From assembly GCA_036784855.1 (NCBI GenBank), contig JAZDSV010000002.1, positions 16,001-80,000 on the forward strand: a DNA stretch of 64,000 nucleotides, written 5' to 3'. The DNA is from Aphelidium insulamus (lineage: Eukaryota > Aphelidiomycota > Aphelidea > Aphelidiaceae). The notes below the pieces were generated by a model. The model was not told the DNA's origin. It did not search any database and saw only the letters and a list, made by a program, of their open reading frames with translations. This document shows positions 53,401-64,000 of this stretch, piece after piece. Within the stretch, counting starts at the first letter, position 1; each line of letters begins with the position of its first letter. The translations under genes and the position numbers were made by a program.

Positions 53401-54265
53401 CCACCCCGATCATGTCACCCGGCTCCAACGAGAGAATGTCGCCCACCTGCACGTCGAATATGGAAATCATTGTGTTTTGGCCGTCGCGGATTGCGCGAAC
53501 TTTACGATCGTCCTTCTTGGCATTTAGCTTGCGAAACTGCTTTTCCTTCTTCCAGTCATTGATGCTCGCCACCAAGACGACAATTGTGACGGCCACCAGG
53601 ATGGCGACACCTTCGATCCAGTTGACCTGTGGTTTGCCAGCTTCATGAGTTGGACCAAAGTCTGTAAAAATTAATTTTATATACGTGCGTGGATTATATA
53701 AACTGTAGAGCAAACCTTCATATAGGCCAATCGCAAGCGAAACTAGCGCGGCCACCGACAGCAGAATCAAGGTCTTGTCCTGCAGAGCTGCCAGCATCAA
53801 CTCCAAGATTGTTGCAGACGGTGTGGTGGGTAAGACGTTGTGGCCATATTTTGCAGCGCGCACAGGGAACGCGGTTGGACCAATGTCCTTCTTCGCAGCT
53901 GGTTTGAAGATACCATTCATTAGGCGCGTCAGCCCAGATGGCTGTGTGGCTGATGGGGCGGCAGATGACGTGGTACCAGCCACCGCGCCCTGCATTGCAT
54001 CTTCGTCGGCGTGGAGGCCAATGGCTGGGTCCACGTCCAGACCGCGCAACAACTCTTCCACGGACGGGGCCGTCTTCTCTAGCAAGCTCTTGTCCTTGGG
54101 ATCAAACAGAGACTGCAACTCGGTAACTGAGTAGCGAAAGCGCTGCGAATGGAGTGTTAGAGGGCGTGGGTGGCGCATGCAGCACCCTACACGTACATTG
54201 CCGCTCTTGCCGGCGTCATTGTTATCGGGGACGGGTTTACCGTCTGCTTTGTCGTTGGCGCTCAT
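50439..54265 (-). CDS. Plasma-membrane-type Ca2+-ATPase (P2B)
   Basis: Six exons (54265-54197, 54142-53716, 53661-53194, 53145-52528, 52482-51106, 51055-50439) encode 1191 residues. This is a P-type ATPase: ATGESDL in the actuator domain, CSDKTGTLTQNKM with the phosphorylated Asp, IKKLGGANYQQIR in the nucleotide domain, and GDGTNDGPALKMADVGFSMG in the hinge. TM4 carries VAVPEGLPLAVTLALAYAT, the PMCA Ca2+ site. The C-terminal QWQHTIGQVRTQISVFRAL is the expected calmodulin-binding autoinhibitory helix, so Ca2+/calmodulin probably activates it. The start at 54265 (MSANDKADGK) is preferred, although the frame is open further upstream. Intron 4 has a GC donor (TCG|GCAAGT). Confidence 0.95.
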
Positions 54266-55322
54266 GGCGGGCGAAGACGGATCTGTGGAGAGCGTGTCTC
54301 GGGTTGTGGGAACGGTCGCTGATGGCAGGGAAACAACAAGCAGTTGTTGGGTGGAGGAAGACGCCTGTGGCAGCTCGGCGTCGGCGCTCTGCATTAAAAA
54401 GTGTGCAAAGAGCAAACGCCGCAAAACTGCTTTCAGGTGGCGTCGGTTTGCCGTGCTCCGATTGGCTGCCGCTTTTTTGTTTTGGCTCTGCCTTGTTGTT
54501 TGTCGATGATGGGAAGAAACTCTGGCTCAGTCCGACGTGACTGACGACCTTGAGTGCTCTGTTATTGAGATTCTCCGGTAGGACTCTCGTGATCTTCAAG
54601 CAGAGTGAGTGCAAGCAACGCCCGCTTCACCTCAAGTCTTATCAAGATCTATTACCTTCAAGCAGAGTGAGTGCAAGCAACGCGCGCTTCACCTCAAGTC
54701 TTATCTAGATGAGGAAGCAGCGCGGGTGCTTCAGTCACTAATGCTCAAATCGTTGCTAGGCAACTAGCTAAACAAAGGCGTAAGCTATGCGGTATTTGAC
54801 AGATGGTCACTAGAGTCCCATGAACAATCAGAAATATATAGAACACGAAGGTCGTCAGTAATTGTGGATTGAGCAAGAGTCATCAAATTTCTCTAGCGCC
54901 ATAGTCGTGTCATGTGCCATAATGTGTCGGCAGAATGGAAGAAAGTCGCTGCAACACTCGCACGGACCTAATCTGTGAGGTTGTCGGTTTCTGCCAATGC
55001 GTCTGACAAAGGATAGAAATTGTTCGAGTGCCAAACGCCCCGAGAGATTCGATTAATGACAGGGAGAGAGTCGGCTTGGCAAATTATAAGAGACTCTACA
55101 AGATATTTTCCGCTGTATTCCGAGCTGCATTTTTCGTTAGCAGTACTGCTGGGTGACTATTTAGTTTAGGAATATGTACTACAAAACAGCCTATTAAATA
55201 TCGCTAGCACGCTACTTCTGCCATTATTAGCACATATCTAGCCGCAACAATATATGTACATACGCGAAAATATCATGTCGGCATTGCCGCAGACGCTAAA
55301 CAATCAATATCAACCATAATTA
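54266..55322. other. Intergenic region between PMCA and MCMBP
   Basis: About 1 kb with no gene beyond an upstream-open frame of PMCA. It contains a ~55-bp direct repeat (54594-54648 and 54656-54710). The right half is AT-rich and should hold the MCMBP promoter. Confidence 0.5.
54594..54710. repeat. Direct repeat, two ~55-bp units
   Basis: The units CTTCAAGCAGAGTGAGTGCA...CAAGTCTTATC(A/T)AGAT occur twice at 62-bp spacing and differ by only a couple of bases. They lie about 350 bp upstream of the PMCA start. Confidence 0.85.
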
Positions 55323-57556
55323 ATGCCGAGCGCGGAAATCTCATCGGCGCCTTCATGGCAGCACAGTCCGCTCACCTCCCTTGTCCAGCCTCTGTTGGGT
55401 GCGTGTTTGTTTGTGCGCGGTAACCATTTGTGCGGCGCATTGACATTTCAGATGCGTGGTGTGAGCAGTCTCCCCCAGGAGCGGCAATTAACGTGGATGC
55501 CCTGCTGGCCAGGGTGGAGGAGGCGCTGTTTCAGCACGATTCACGATGGCAGCAGCGGGTACGTAGCCGCTTAGATGTGTCTGGTACACCCACTCAAACG
55601 GTAATTATGCAGGTACCCTCGTTGAATGTGGTCGACGTTGAAACGGTGCCCAGTGGTTCGCTGGTCCATTACCGATGCATGGTGCAAGACAATGGATGCC
55701 AGCCAGAGATCTACGTTCTGTCGGCCTTGCTGGCCAGCGACTACACTGCGGTTGCCAGTAATAATTTGTCGTCGTCGTCGTCGGGCATGACGCGACAAAG
55801 AGTCACATCGCTGTTGCAAGATTTCTCTGTCGCCGCTCCCTCCTCTGCTTCAATGGACCAAAAGTCGATTCAGTTTGGTGATAGGCAAGTGGTAGTATGC
55901 ACATATATATGTCTATCTCTATAGTATTATATGTGGAAATACATGTATCTCAGCCTTAGTCGGATGTATACTCTCAGTGTACGTTGATGATAAACGCGAC
56001 CTAGATTTCCGTACTATGCATGTGCTGTTGCCGGTGAAACAGCATGGGTAGTGCAGGAGCGTGCTGACCCCGAGTCCAATCTGCTCACGGCCATGTCATC
56101 ATTGTCCATGCGTGATTGCACAGTGCCCAAACCAACCCAGCGAGTTCTGCTAAAGAATTACGGCACAAACGGCGTCGGCGCGTGCAAGTTGAATTCTGTG
56201 TTGGACGTGTACGGTGTGCTGGAGCATGGTACAGAAGGTTGCCCGTCGCCAGTGATTCACATTGTGACTCAAAGTGATGCGCACACATCCGGTCGCCATC
56301 CTGCACTTTCTAGCGCTGTGCGTTTCGTCATATATTGTTTCGGTATCAGTATCTGACATCGTGGTTCTTGATAGAGTTTTACTGCATCACCTAGTAGCGT
56401 GGAGGAGGTGCGTGCCGCCAATGACCGACTGTTTACAGAGCAATTGGCGGCGGCTGGCATTGATGTGGAGCAACTTCGCGCAGAATTGATCAACTGGCTG
56501 GCTCGAGAGGCGCTGCTTGGCGACACTTTGACCGCCGAATTCCTCGTCATGCACTTGACGTCCCGCATATACTCCCGAGTTGGCGGCTCGGCCGTGGGCG
56601 CGCTTTCCATGACCATCAACCGATTACCAGTCATTACGGCGACAGCATCCATCCCAGACATGACGGCTGTATCTGACAGTGGCGCAGTTGACACGGTGAA
56701 TCTGATGGTTGGGCGGATGGAACAGGTGTTGCAACTGCTTGTGCCATCTGTTACCACCGTAGGTTTGTCGGTAGAGAACCTCAATGCCGAGTCCATGCTA
56801 CCGACGATTTCATTTGATGAGAATACCGACAGCAACTGTGTCAAGAGTGGCTGCGCGCTGCAGTTGCCCGACGGACATTCGCTCATACTGGACGAGACGG
56901 CGATGAAAGCTGGCACCTTGTCTACGACCGGTTTGCGCAATCTGGCCGCTCTGCAGCAACTTTTAACTGCGCATGAGCATCGATATTGCATGGATGTCGG
57001 GGGCGCAGAGGAGCCAGTAGTTGCCGTTGAGACCAGTGTGAATGTGCTACTTTTGTCAGAGGGCAGCAGCAGCATGGCTGCTCGCGGGTCCTCCTCGACG
57101 GCGGCGATGACACAAAGTGGTCCGCTATTGGCAACTGATGTCGCGATTCCTCTTGTTCCCCAGCTGGACGCACATGCTGTGCTCGAGACAGAGGTGACGC
57201 CTCATCCACGCTTGCCATTGTTTCGGCTTTATGTCGCGTGCGTGCGATCCGGCGGCTCTGTCTCTTATCGCTACAATATACCCGACCACATGGCCGATTT
57301 GATTGCCTCAGACTTTGTGGAATGGCGCAAAGCGTCTGGAGGCGCTGGCAGGCCTGCATGCACCGAAGACGACTTGTATCGCCGCTTGAACTTGGCGCGA
57401 TATGACCTTTTGGGCCGCGATTGCTACCAGCTGGACGAGCTGGCTTGGCGTAATGCACAACGCCTGGATGAAGGACGTTTATTGCGCTGCAGCCATCCAG
57501 CCACTTGTGAAACGGGGGTAACTACCGTCCCAAGCGGTGATCGCGTAGGGATGTGA
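55323..57556 (+). CDS. MCMBP: MCM complex-binding protein (MCMBP)
   Basis: Exons 55323-55398, 55452-55884, 56005-~56316 and ~56390-57556; the last junction is approximate. MCMBP binds MCM3-7 and helps assemble and unload the replicative helicase. Family signatures are MQVPSLNVVDVETVPSGSLV, then the HYRCMVQDNGCQPEIY segment; YYACAVAGETAWV; REALLGDTLTAEFLVMHLTS followed by RIYSR; and LQLPDGHSLILDETAMKAGT, continuing into a GLRNLAAL segment. Intron 2 restores frame and family register only with a GC donor (ATAG|GCAAGT) and the acceptor CCTAG at 56004. The N-terminal exon gives MPSAEISS. The gene is convergent with KNTC1, with 56 bp between stop codons. Confidence 0.88.
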
Positions 57557-57612
57557 CAGCGTAATGCCTCGCCGATATGTGCAACAGGGAATCCAAATCC
57601 AAATGATGTATT

Positions 57613-60600
57613 TCAGTTGACACTTACCTGCTCTTCTATTCCGTGGAGGTCCAGTGCGGTCTGTGAACATGTATTAATTGAACACGAGATATAATTACGC
57701 ACTGGTCTTGCCTGTAATACATCGTTGCTGTTCAGGAATTTGTTCGGCCACTTCTGAGCGTATCGCGTTACCAATGCTCGAGCGTGCTGAAAAGAACCCG
57801 CCTCGATCAGCGTGCGTAGCAAATCCGCAATGCAATCATGTTCTATGACGAACGTAGCAAACAAATCCATGCACCGTTTGGAGGCGGTTAACAGCTCATA
57901 GTGGCGCTCTGAGGCAATGTGGCGGAATATTTCTTGCAGTATAGTTGACGGCTAAAAAAATGTTACACTTCAGATATTTCCACCTGATGCCAACCTGACA
58001 GTATCGCAATCTATCATCATCGTTTTGACTTGATGCAGGATAAAAGAGTGTTGATAGAACGTGTTTGATGCAAAACGGATCTCGAAGACACAATTCGTGA
58101 GACAATTTATGCGAAGAAACCTGATCACAGCCTGCATTCATGGTAGCTTCCAAGGTGAATGCGCTCCAAGTGTACGAAATATTGCGCCAAAGCATTTCGA
58201 CAGCAGCTTTCAGTAGATGTTCGTCATGTAACATGAATATCGATGTGCAGTCTTGCATCGCTAGACATATCGCACTCGTTGTATGTTCTGCAGCGTAAAT
58301 GTTTGATATTCAATGAGCAAACGTGTATTGTTACTCACCCGTGCATTGCGTGGCGGCAATCAGAGCTTTAGAAGCGATTTCGGAAAAGTGTATCGCCATT
58401 GACGGTGGAAGTGAGCGCAAAATTCTTAGCACCGCGTCGTTATCATTGATCGCCAGCAATGACACAAGTACGCTGTCAACCAAGTTTGAGTCCATAATTT
58501 CGTAATCAATGGCCAAGCAGGCAACAAATTTGAGATTCTGCGCGTCATATTTAGAATGGGAACCTATTCTGACGTCAATTACCATTACACTGGCGCGGCA
58601 ATAATTCTTCCATACGGATTGTGCTAATGCGTATTTTTTCACTGCATTGAATTCCTGCGAGTTTATCGATATATTGCACACATCAGCGGCTTCCAGGTAG
58701 TGTTCGGTGTGGAGAAACTTTCTATAGTGTACAGGTTAATCACTTGTTCCCCGCAAAAAATAGTAGCGCGTACTGGATATCGTCGATGCGAGCGTATTTT
58801 TCAATATCCTCGGGCGGAAGCAAAAATAGCAAGACGTTAAGGGATCGAATACGCTGAAGCCGTGTTACTTTTGAAGAAGGATCAAAAGCTACGCTGAGAA
58901 GCAAGCTTGCTGCGTCCTCCTGTGGCCACAGGTTTAACAGCAATCGCAGCTTCATAGAATGTTCAGCTTCGGACTGCAGCCACTTAATCGCCAAATCCGA
59001 CCAAAAATCAGCCAGATTTGCCTCGGCTAGCGCTGAAATTACTGAAAATAATTTCTTCAGCTGAGCAGCAGAGTTCTTGCTATCAGTTCTCAGGCCTGTA
59101 TGAGTACTAAATGCAACTTGGGCAATGTCATCATGCAGTTTTTGCAACAATATTCTTGGGGCATCTAGCCACTGGCAGTATTTTTGTAAGCGTAACACTC
59201 CAAGTAAATGACAAGCTTCGGCCTTTAACTTGCATTGATAAATGGTTTCAAGTGATGAAATGTTACTTTTAGTCGGAGTCTAAAAAGTTTGATGCAGTAA
59301 CTTCACAATTGGGTACGAACCAGTTGGGCCAACTTTTGTGCGATTTTTTCCGCATTAGACCAACACTCAATAGGAAACTCATAGTCGCTGTTCGAGTAAG
59401 ACTCTGCTGATCCGATCCAGAGCTGCAGCGCTCGCCTTTGATCAGTCATTCTGGAAGCGATATTAGACAAGGATTCAGTGACATTGCTGCCATTGTCGAT
59501 CTGTATCTGTGATCGCACTTGATCAGATCGCGGCAAAATCGACAGGAGATACCTTTTTAATCATTTGCTTGGCAAGCAATACATAAAAGTCGTCCGTGGA
59601 TCCCTCTAACAATCCTGCTAAAGGGAGGAAACTAGTAATATTGTTTGAGTTGATTTCGTTCGACAATGTAGCTTCAGGTGAGACAACAATCTCGTGATAC
59701 GGCAATCTCGTAACTGAACGTGGAAATCGAACTTTAAATGCTTTCTCGTCCAACTTTTCGTTCAATCCCATTCGAGAGACTACACGGTTGCGTTCAATAT
59801 CCGATGGCGGCGCAATTCGACAATATGAATCCAGAATTTGGAGAATCCTTATCGCACGCTGGGCAATCTTGTCGTCAGAGTCAAAGCTAACAATCGTAGT
59901 GAAAATAAATAGAGCCTTTTCGTAATCGTAAGGCGAAGAGCAATTGTGTATCTCCTCCAGCACCGACCGGATGCCAGGTAATTGTGATTCGTCTGAACAT
60001 AACGCTCGGACTTGATGAACCTGCGGCGAGCTGGCATCGAAACTGTCCGCAGTAAGAATGTGCTGAACGTACTGCTTTCGCACAAAAGTATCTTAGATAC
60101 ATTAAAATTCGATTTGCGAATTGTTTAGGAAAATCATGCTTGCCTACCATCAATTTCGTAATCAGCTGCAAACTCTAGTGCGCTCTCAAGCCCAGCTTTT
60201 TTCAGCAACGGAATAATTACCGCTTGACGTGCGCCACTGTCAGAACGAAATTGCGCCTCGTTGAAATGGATTTGGAGAAGTGACAGACGGTTCCACCAAA
60301 AGGCATTTACGGTTAGCTTTTCGAGTTGGACGGCAAACTTTTGACGCTTCCAGAGTTTGGAGATGATGAGCCCAATTCGCGAAATAGATACCACATGAGT
60401 AAAGTTGTTATCTGCCACCCTGAGACAATTGCGCAAAGCGTCAAATGAATTTTGTAATGGCAGCGCAAGAATTGCAGCCGCGGCAATGTTTGAGTCGATC
60501 ACGTTCCGCGACAAGACCTCCATATTAAGTGGTTCGATTACACAATCAGGCTTCCACTTACGACTTTAATGGCTCTTGCCAAGTGATTTTGCGTAATTTC

Positions 60601-63600
60601 CTTAACGTGTAGATAGGAAGGGTCGGTTAAAAAGCCAGGAGTGGAGTGCAATGACGCGCGATAAATAAGTGCGATTTGAAATGCGTCAAGTTGAAGTGAC
60701 AATATCGGCATTCTCGCGTTATCTGGTGCGCGGTATATATCTTCAACCTTTGATTTTTTTCGTATGTCATTTGCATCAATCGTAGTACCGACTTCGAATA
60801 GTGATAATATTGGGAGAAGAACTTCAGAGGCTTGGAGAACGAGACCCACTTCTCTATAACGAGTATTCCACGCTTCATTATTGAAGAAGAGAAACTGACT
60901 GCTCAAGAAATCGCCTAAAGACGTAATTCGCGTTGGACCCTGGCAATGTTTGGATGCCAAAAAACTTTTATAGTCGCCGAGTTCGGAGCTAGTGAATACG
61001 GCTTCTGCTAGTTGCAGCTTTTCGTAAAGTAACAGTAAACCTTGTAACCATGAATACAACAAGATCGATTTACGTATGTACATACTTTCTAATTGAGACT
61101 TGTTTGAGCGCGACAAGCACCATTTGCAAATTGCTTTCAGGGAAGAAAAATATCGAGCTGGAATGTTCTAAACAGTCAGATGGTTCCAAATACGGACAAC
61201 TTACTTCCAATGAGACGATATTAACTGCAGAAAACAATCTCGTCGCTGTGGCCAGAGCAGTGTCAGCGGCGATGTCGAAAGTATCTGCCATCACGATGAT
61301 ACTTTGACAAATTGTCAGTCCACAGATTAGATTTCCGGAGGAGACAGCTTGTTTCGCCAATATTTCGTATATCATCGGTATTGGCATCTCCAGTAACTCT
61401 CCCAAACGAAACATTTTACAGTCTTGAACACGGTCGGCGCCTAGGTCAACACACTCTGACGAGGTTATCCATTTTTGAGCAAGGTCCAGGAAAATTTTGA
61501 CTCGCTCTGCATCAGAACCGTATATCTTGATAGATATTGAGAAATTGAATTCATTCTTCAACTCTACAAGGTGCTTATACCGTGAAATCTCCTTCGGCTG
61601 GCACCTGATATGGTTGGATTCCAAAAATGTGGCAATCGTCATTGCTGCCCGTGAGCACCATCCTGTATGATCAGTGATATATCTATGTAAAATACAAGGT
61701 ACCTGGAGGAAATGTTTTGGCTAGGTAAAGACGACTCCAACAAAGCAATTCTTTTGCAATCGAGATGGCAAAGGACTTGTTTTCGACAATATCTTCAAGG
61801 ACTTGTTGGCAGCGGCTCAACTTTTCGCAACGAAGAGTTTCTTTTAAGTAAAGCAAGTAAACCGATCTTTGCGAAATGTTTGGGCAAGACTCTGCAAGCA
61901 ACAGACCGTCCTTAAGGCTATCATCATCTCCGCAGCACAAAATTATTTTCAGTGCGTTTCGCAATAGTTTACGATTGCTTATGTTGATAGCATGCAAACC
62001 ACGCCCAGAAAGCATAGTTCGGGTCTCCATCAGTTTAAGTTGATCCTTGAGTTCATTAAATTTTGCGAACGGTACTGAATTGGATTCAGATAATATGTTG
62101 ACCACAAAATCATGCATGTCGGGAGGCCAACAAGCGCTAAGCGACCGAGAAATCGCCAATAGCGCTGCAATCTGACTCGTCTTGTCCGTTATGAGTCGAC
62201 AGGCTTGAAAGCTGCGAACCGGCCATACAGAAACATCTAATTCATAAACACTTCATTATGGATCAACTAATTACACAAATTACCCGATTTTGATTTTGCA
62301 AGCGCAAGTACAAATTCATGTAGACATGCATCGCTGGTCAAGTCGCCATGTCGCGCCAAAATCGGTTTTATAACAGCTTCAACTGCCGTCGAAGTAAAGT
62401 CATCGGACGAAACGTCTTGAAGAAAATGGGCAGCAACCGCAGCCGGAGATCCCAGCTCGGAGAAGGATTCCAGGGTCAGCCTCAATGAATTATTCTAATT
62501 GTATGTAAAACTCATGATATTGACAGCGTGATTATTGTTACCCAAAGATAAACTAGTTCTGCCAAACTTTTTGAAAGAATGTGAACTCGGTCCACAACAA
62601 AATGATATTCGTTCCTCATCCGGTGTTCAAATGTAGCGCTCTCTGTCATGTAGTGAACTGCTGATATCGGAGTGTCTAGAGTATCGTCGAAACGGGGAAA
62701 TACAGTTGAGAGGTCAACGCCGACGGATGCAACTTCATGGGCCCTAAAAGGATTACCGTCCAACTGCTCAATACATTGTGCGGTGCCGCTTAACCATGTA
62801 ATAAGTGATGAACTGAAACAAGTTAATCACATAATCGGCATCGTTTGACTTGCCGGTCTTTCGGGCAAACTACTCTTGGACCAAGACGTTCTTTTAGCCA
62901 CGAAAGAAAAAGAGGTTCCGCAACGTCAATTACAGGCGTCAATTTAAGTACGGCCACATCAAACGTCTTCCGCCAACCTGTGTCACGTCAGCATACTTAC
63001 TACATTTTGAATTGTATCATACGTAAGAAATGCCGTTCCAGTACTAGAATGGCCGATCGCACATGGCCATTAGCGAGTTCATTCTGCAAAAACACCATCA
63101 AATCGGCCGATCGAAACTGCACCCATGTTACAAATGATGGTTTGCCGCCGGCAAAGAGCATTTTAAAAGTTATTGCCCGGTGCTGCATTTCTACCAGCTG
63201 TGGCGATGTTTCAACCGCGGCAGCGCCAAAATTCTTTAGTAATGATAAAAAATCGTCGACCTTCCCCGGATAGTTTAAGCAAAAGTCAACGTTAAAAGTC
63301 GAGTCCTGCATCAATATCAACCTGGATATGAAGTATTCCAGTATTAGTTTACCGTTACTTCATTTATCAGCGTAACGATAGCTTCAAATGAGAGTCGATC
63401 GGCATTGGAGCTTTTGAATTGCAACAAGGTTTTAAGTTCTTGCTAAGATATGTAAGAAGAATCGAATAAACATTTGGAAGCAATATATACCTGTAAGTCT
63501 ATATCGTTAGCGTCGCAATACTTTATAGCCTCACTTAATTGGCATGCTGAGAGCAGACGGCGCAAACATTGGAGGCCCTTGTTTCGCATAATACAACCCA

Positions 63601-64000
63601 CAGTCAGATGGTCATCACTTTTTTGTACAAAGCAAGCTCGATCTAGTGCCGAGCGTGAAGAATGGCCGAGTGTAATTGCTCCGCCGCTAAACTCTATCGT
63701 TTCCAAAGTTGCCCATTTTGCAATGTCCAGAACGTGGGCGACTGCCTCGTCTTTGTAGTGCACAATAAATACTGGCAAATCTTGAGCATCACTATTGCAC
63801 ATCCAAGGCGCCAGTGACGATACCGGAGAATCCATAACACTTCGACCGAGCACCGACAGCCTAAAAGATTATATATCAAGTTGATTTTCGACCACACTTA
63901 CATGGAAAGATCAACTGACATCATCGTTCCACCATGTAAATGCAGCGTCACCAAATTGGCTTGCGATGTCACATAAATTCCCCTCAAACCGGTTAAATCA
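57613..64000 (-). CDS. KNTC1: KNTC1/ROD-like kinetochore protein, 3' part
   Basis: A long multi-exon gene entering from the right edge and ending at 57613; the 5' part lies outside. Coding blocks fill almost the whole interval, for example 63853-63443, 63320-63000, 62485-62267, 62159-61683, 61642-61070, 61116-60538, 60523-60134, 60083-59523, 59198-58740, 58681-58331, 57951-57712 and 57660-57613. The product is a helical repeat protein. RNKGLQCLRRLLSACQLSEA, RLPYHEIVVSPEATLSNEI and ILQEIFRHIASERHYELLT resemble ROD, the subunit of the Rod-Zw10-Zwilch complex that brings dynein and Mad1/2 to kinetochores. The last intron has a GC donor (CAG|GCAAGA at 57711). Another long alpha-solenoid such as an NRZ/Sec39-type protein is the main alternative. 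Confidence 0.62.

Overview
This window is nuclear DNA from a unicellular eukaryote that probably builds a flagellum. It is gene-dense, with about 26 protein genes on both strands, short introns (mostly 40-75 bp) and four Pol III tRNA genes. I rebuilt exon joins by requiring an open phase and family continuity across each splice. The gene set includes ciliary proteins (TCTEX-type dynein light chain, BBOF1-like coiled coils), KNTC1/ROD, WDR6, CHO2, an ABP34-type actin bundler and a Fanzor. This fits a protist or zoosporic-fungus-like lineage, but I cannot name the organism. An unusual trait is heavy use of GC-AG introns: 13 of roughly 70 introns I could place.

Layout. 1-6.3 kb: a BBOF1-like coiled-coil gene (-), a TCTEX dynein light chain (-) divergent from an EF-hand protein (+), tRNA-Val, a decayed gene fragment, two tRNA-Arg genes and a short tandem repeat. 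6.3-16.1 kb: ELP6 (-) head-to-head with WDR6 (+), mitochondrial bL36 (-), ribonucleotide reductase small subunit (-), a GOST-family membrane protein (+), a possible retroelement scrap and tRNA-Ile (-). 16.2-28.3 kb: methylmalonate-semialdehyde dehydrogenase (+), a Tudor-like protein (+), BRAP (+), an AT-hook protein (-), AP-2 sigma (+) and TFIIA large subunit (-). 28.6-36.5 kb: an unrecognised six-exon gene (+), an intronless Fanzor (+) and a DH-PH RhoGEF (+). 36.6-46.5 kb: RCC1 (-), a ~950-bp tandem duplication touching the RCC1 promoter, a coiled-coil protein (+), an actin bundler (-), a DnaJ-X cochaperone (-) and a small membrane-anchored protein (-). 46.8-64 kb: CHO2 (-), plasma-membrane Ca2+-ATPase (-), MCMBP (+) and the 3' part of KNTC1/ROD (-), which runs off the right edge.

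How the genes relate. Most are housekeeping genes: tRNA wobble-base modification (ELP6, WDR6), chromosome replication and segregation (RNR R2, MCMBP, RCC1, KNTC1), membrane traffic and lipids (AP2S1, GOST, CHO2) and calcium/actin/Rho signalling (PMCA, ABP34, RhoGEF). The main accessory element is the Fanzor at 31068-33662. It belongs to the eukaryotic TnpB-like, RNA-guided nuclease family, keeps its RuvC and zinc-finger residues, and carries a roughly 240-residue low-complexity insert with 9-residue repeats directly before RuvC-I.
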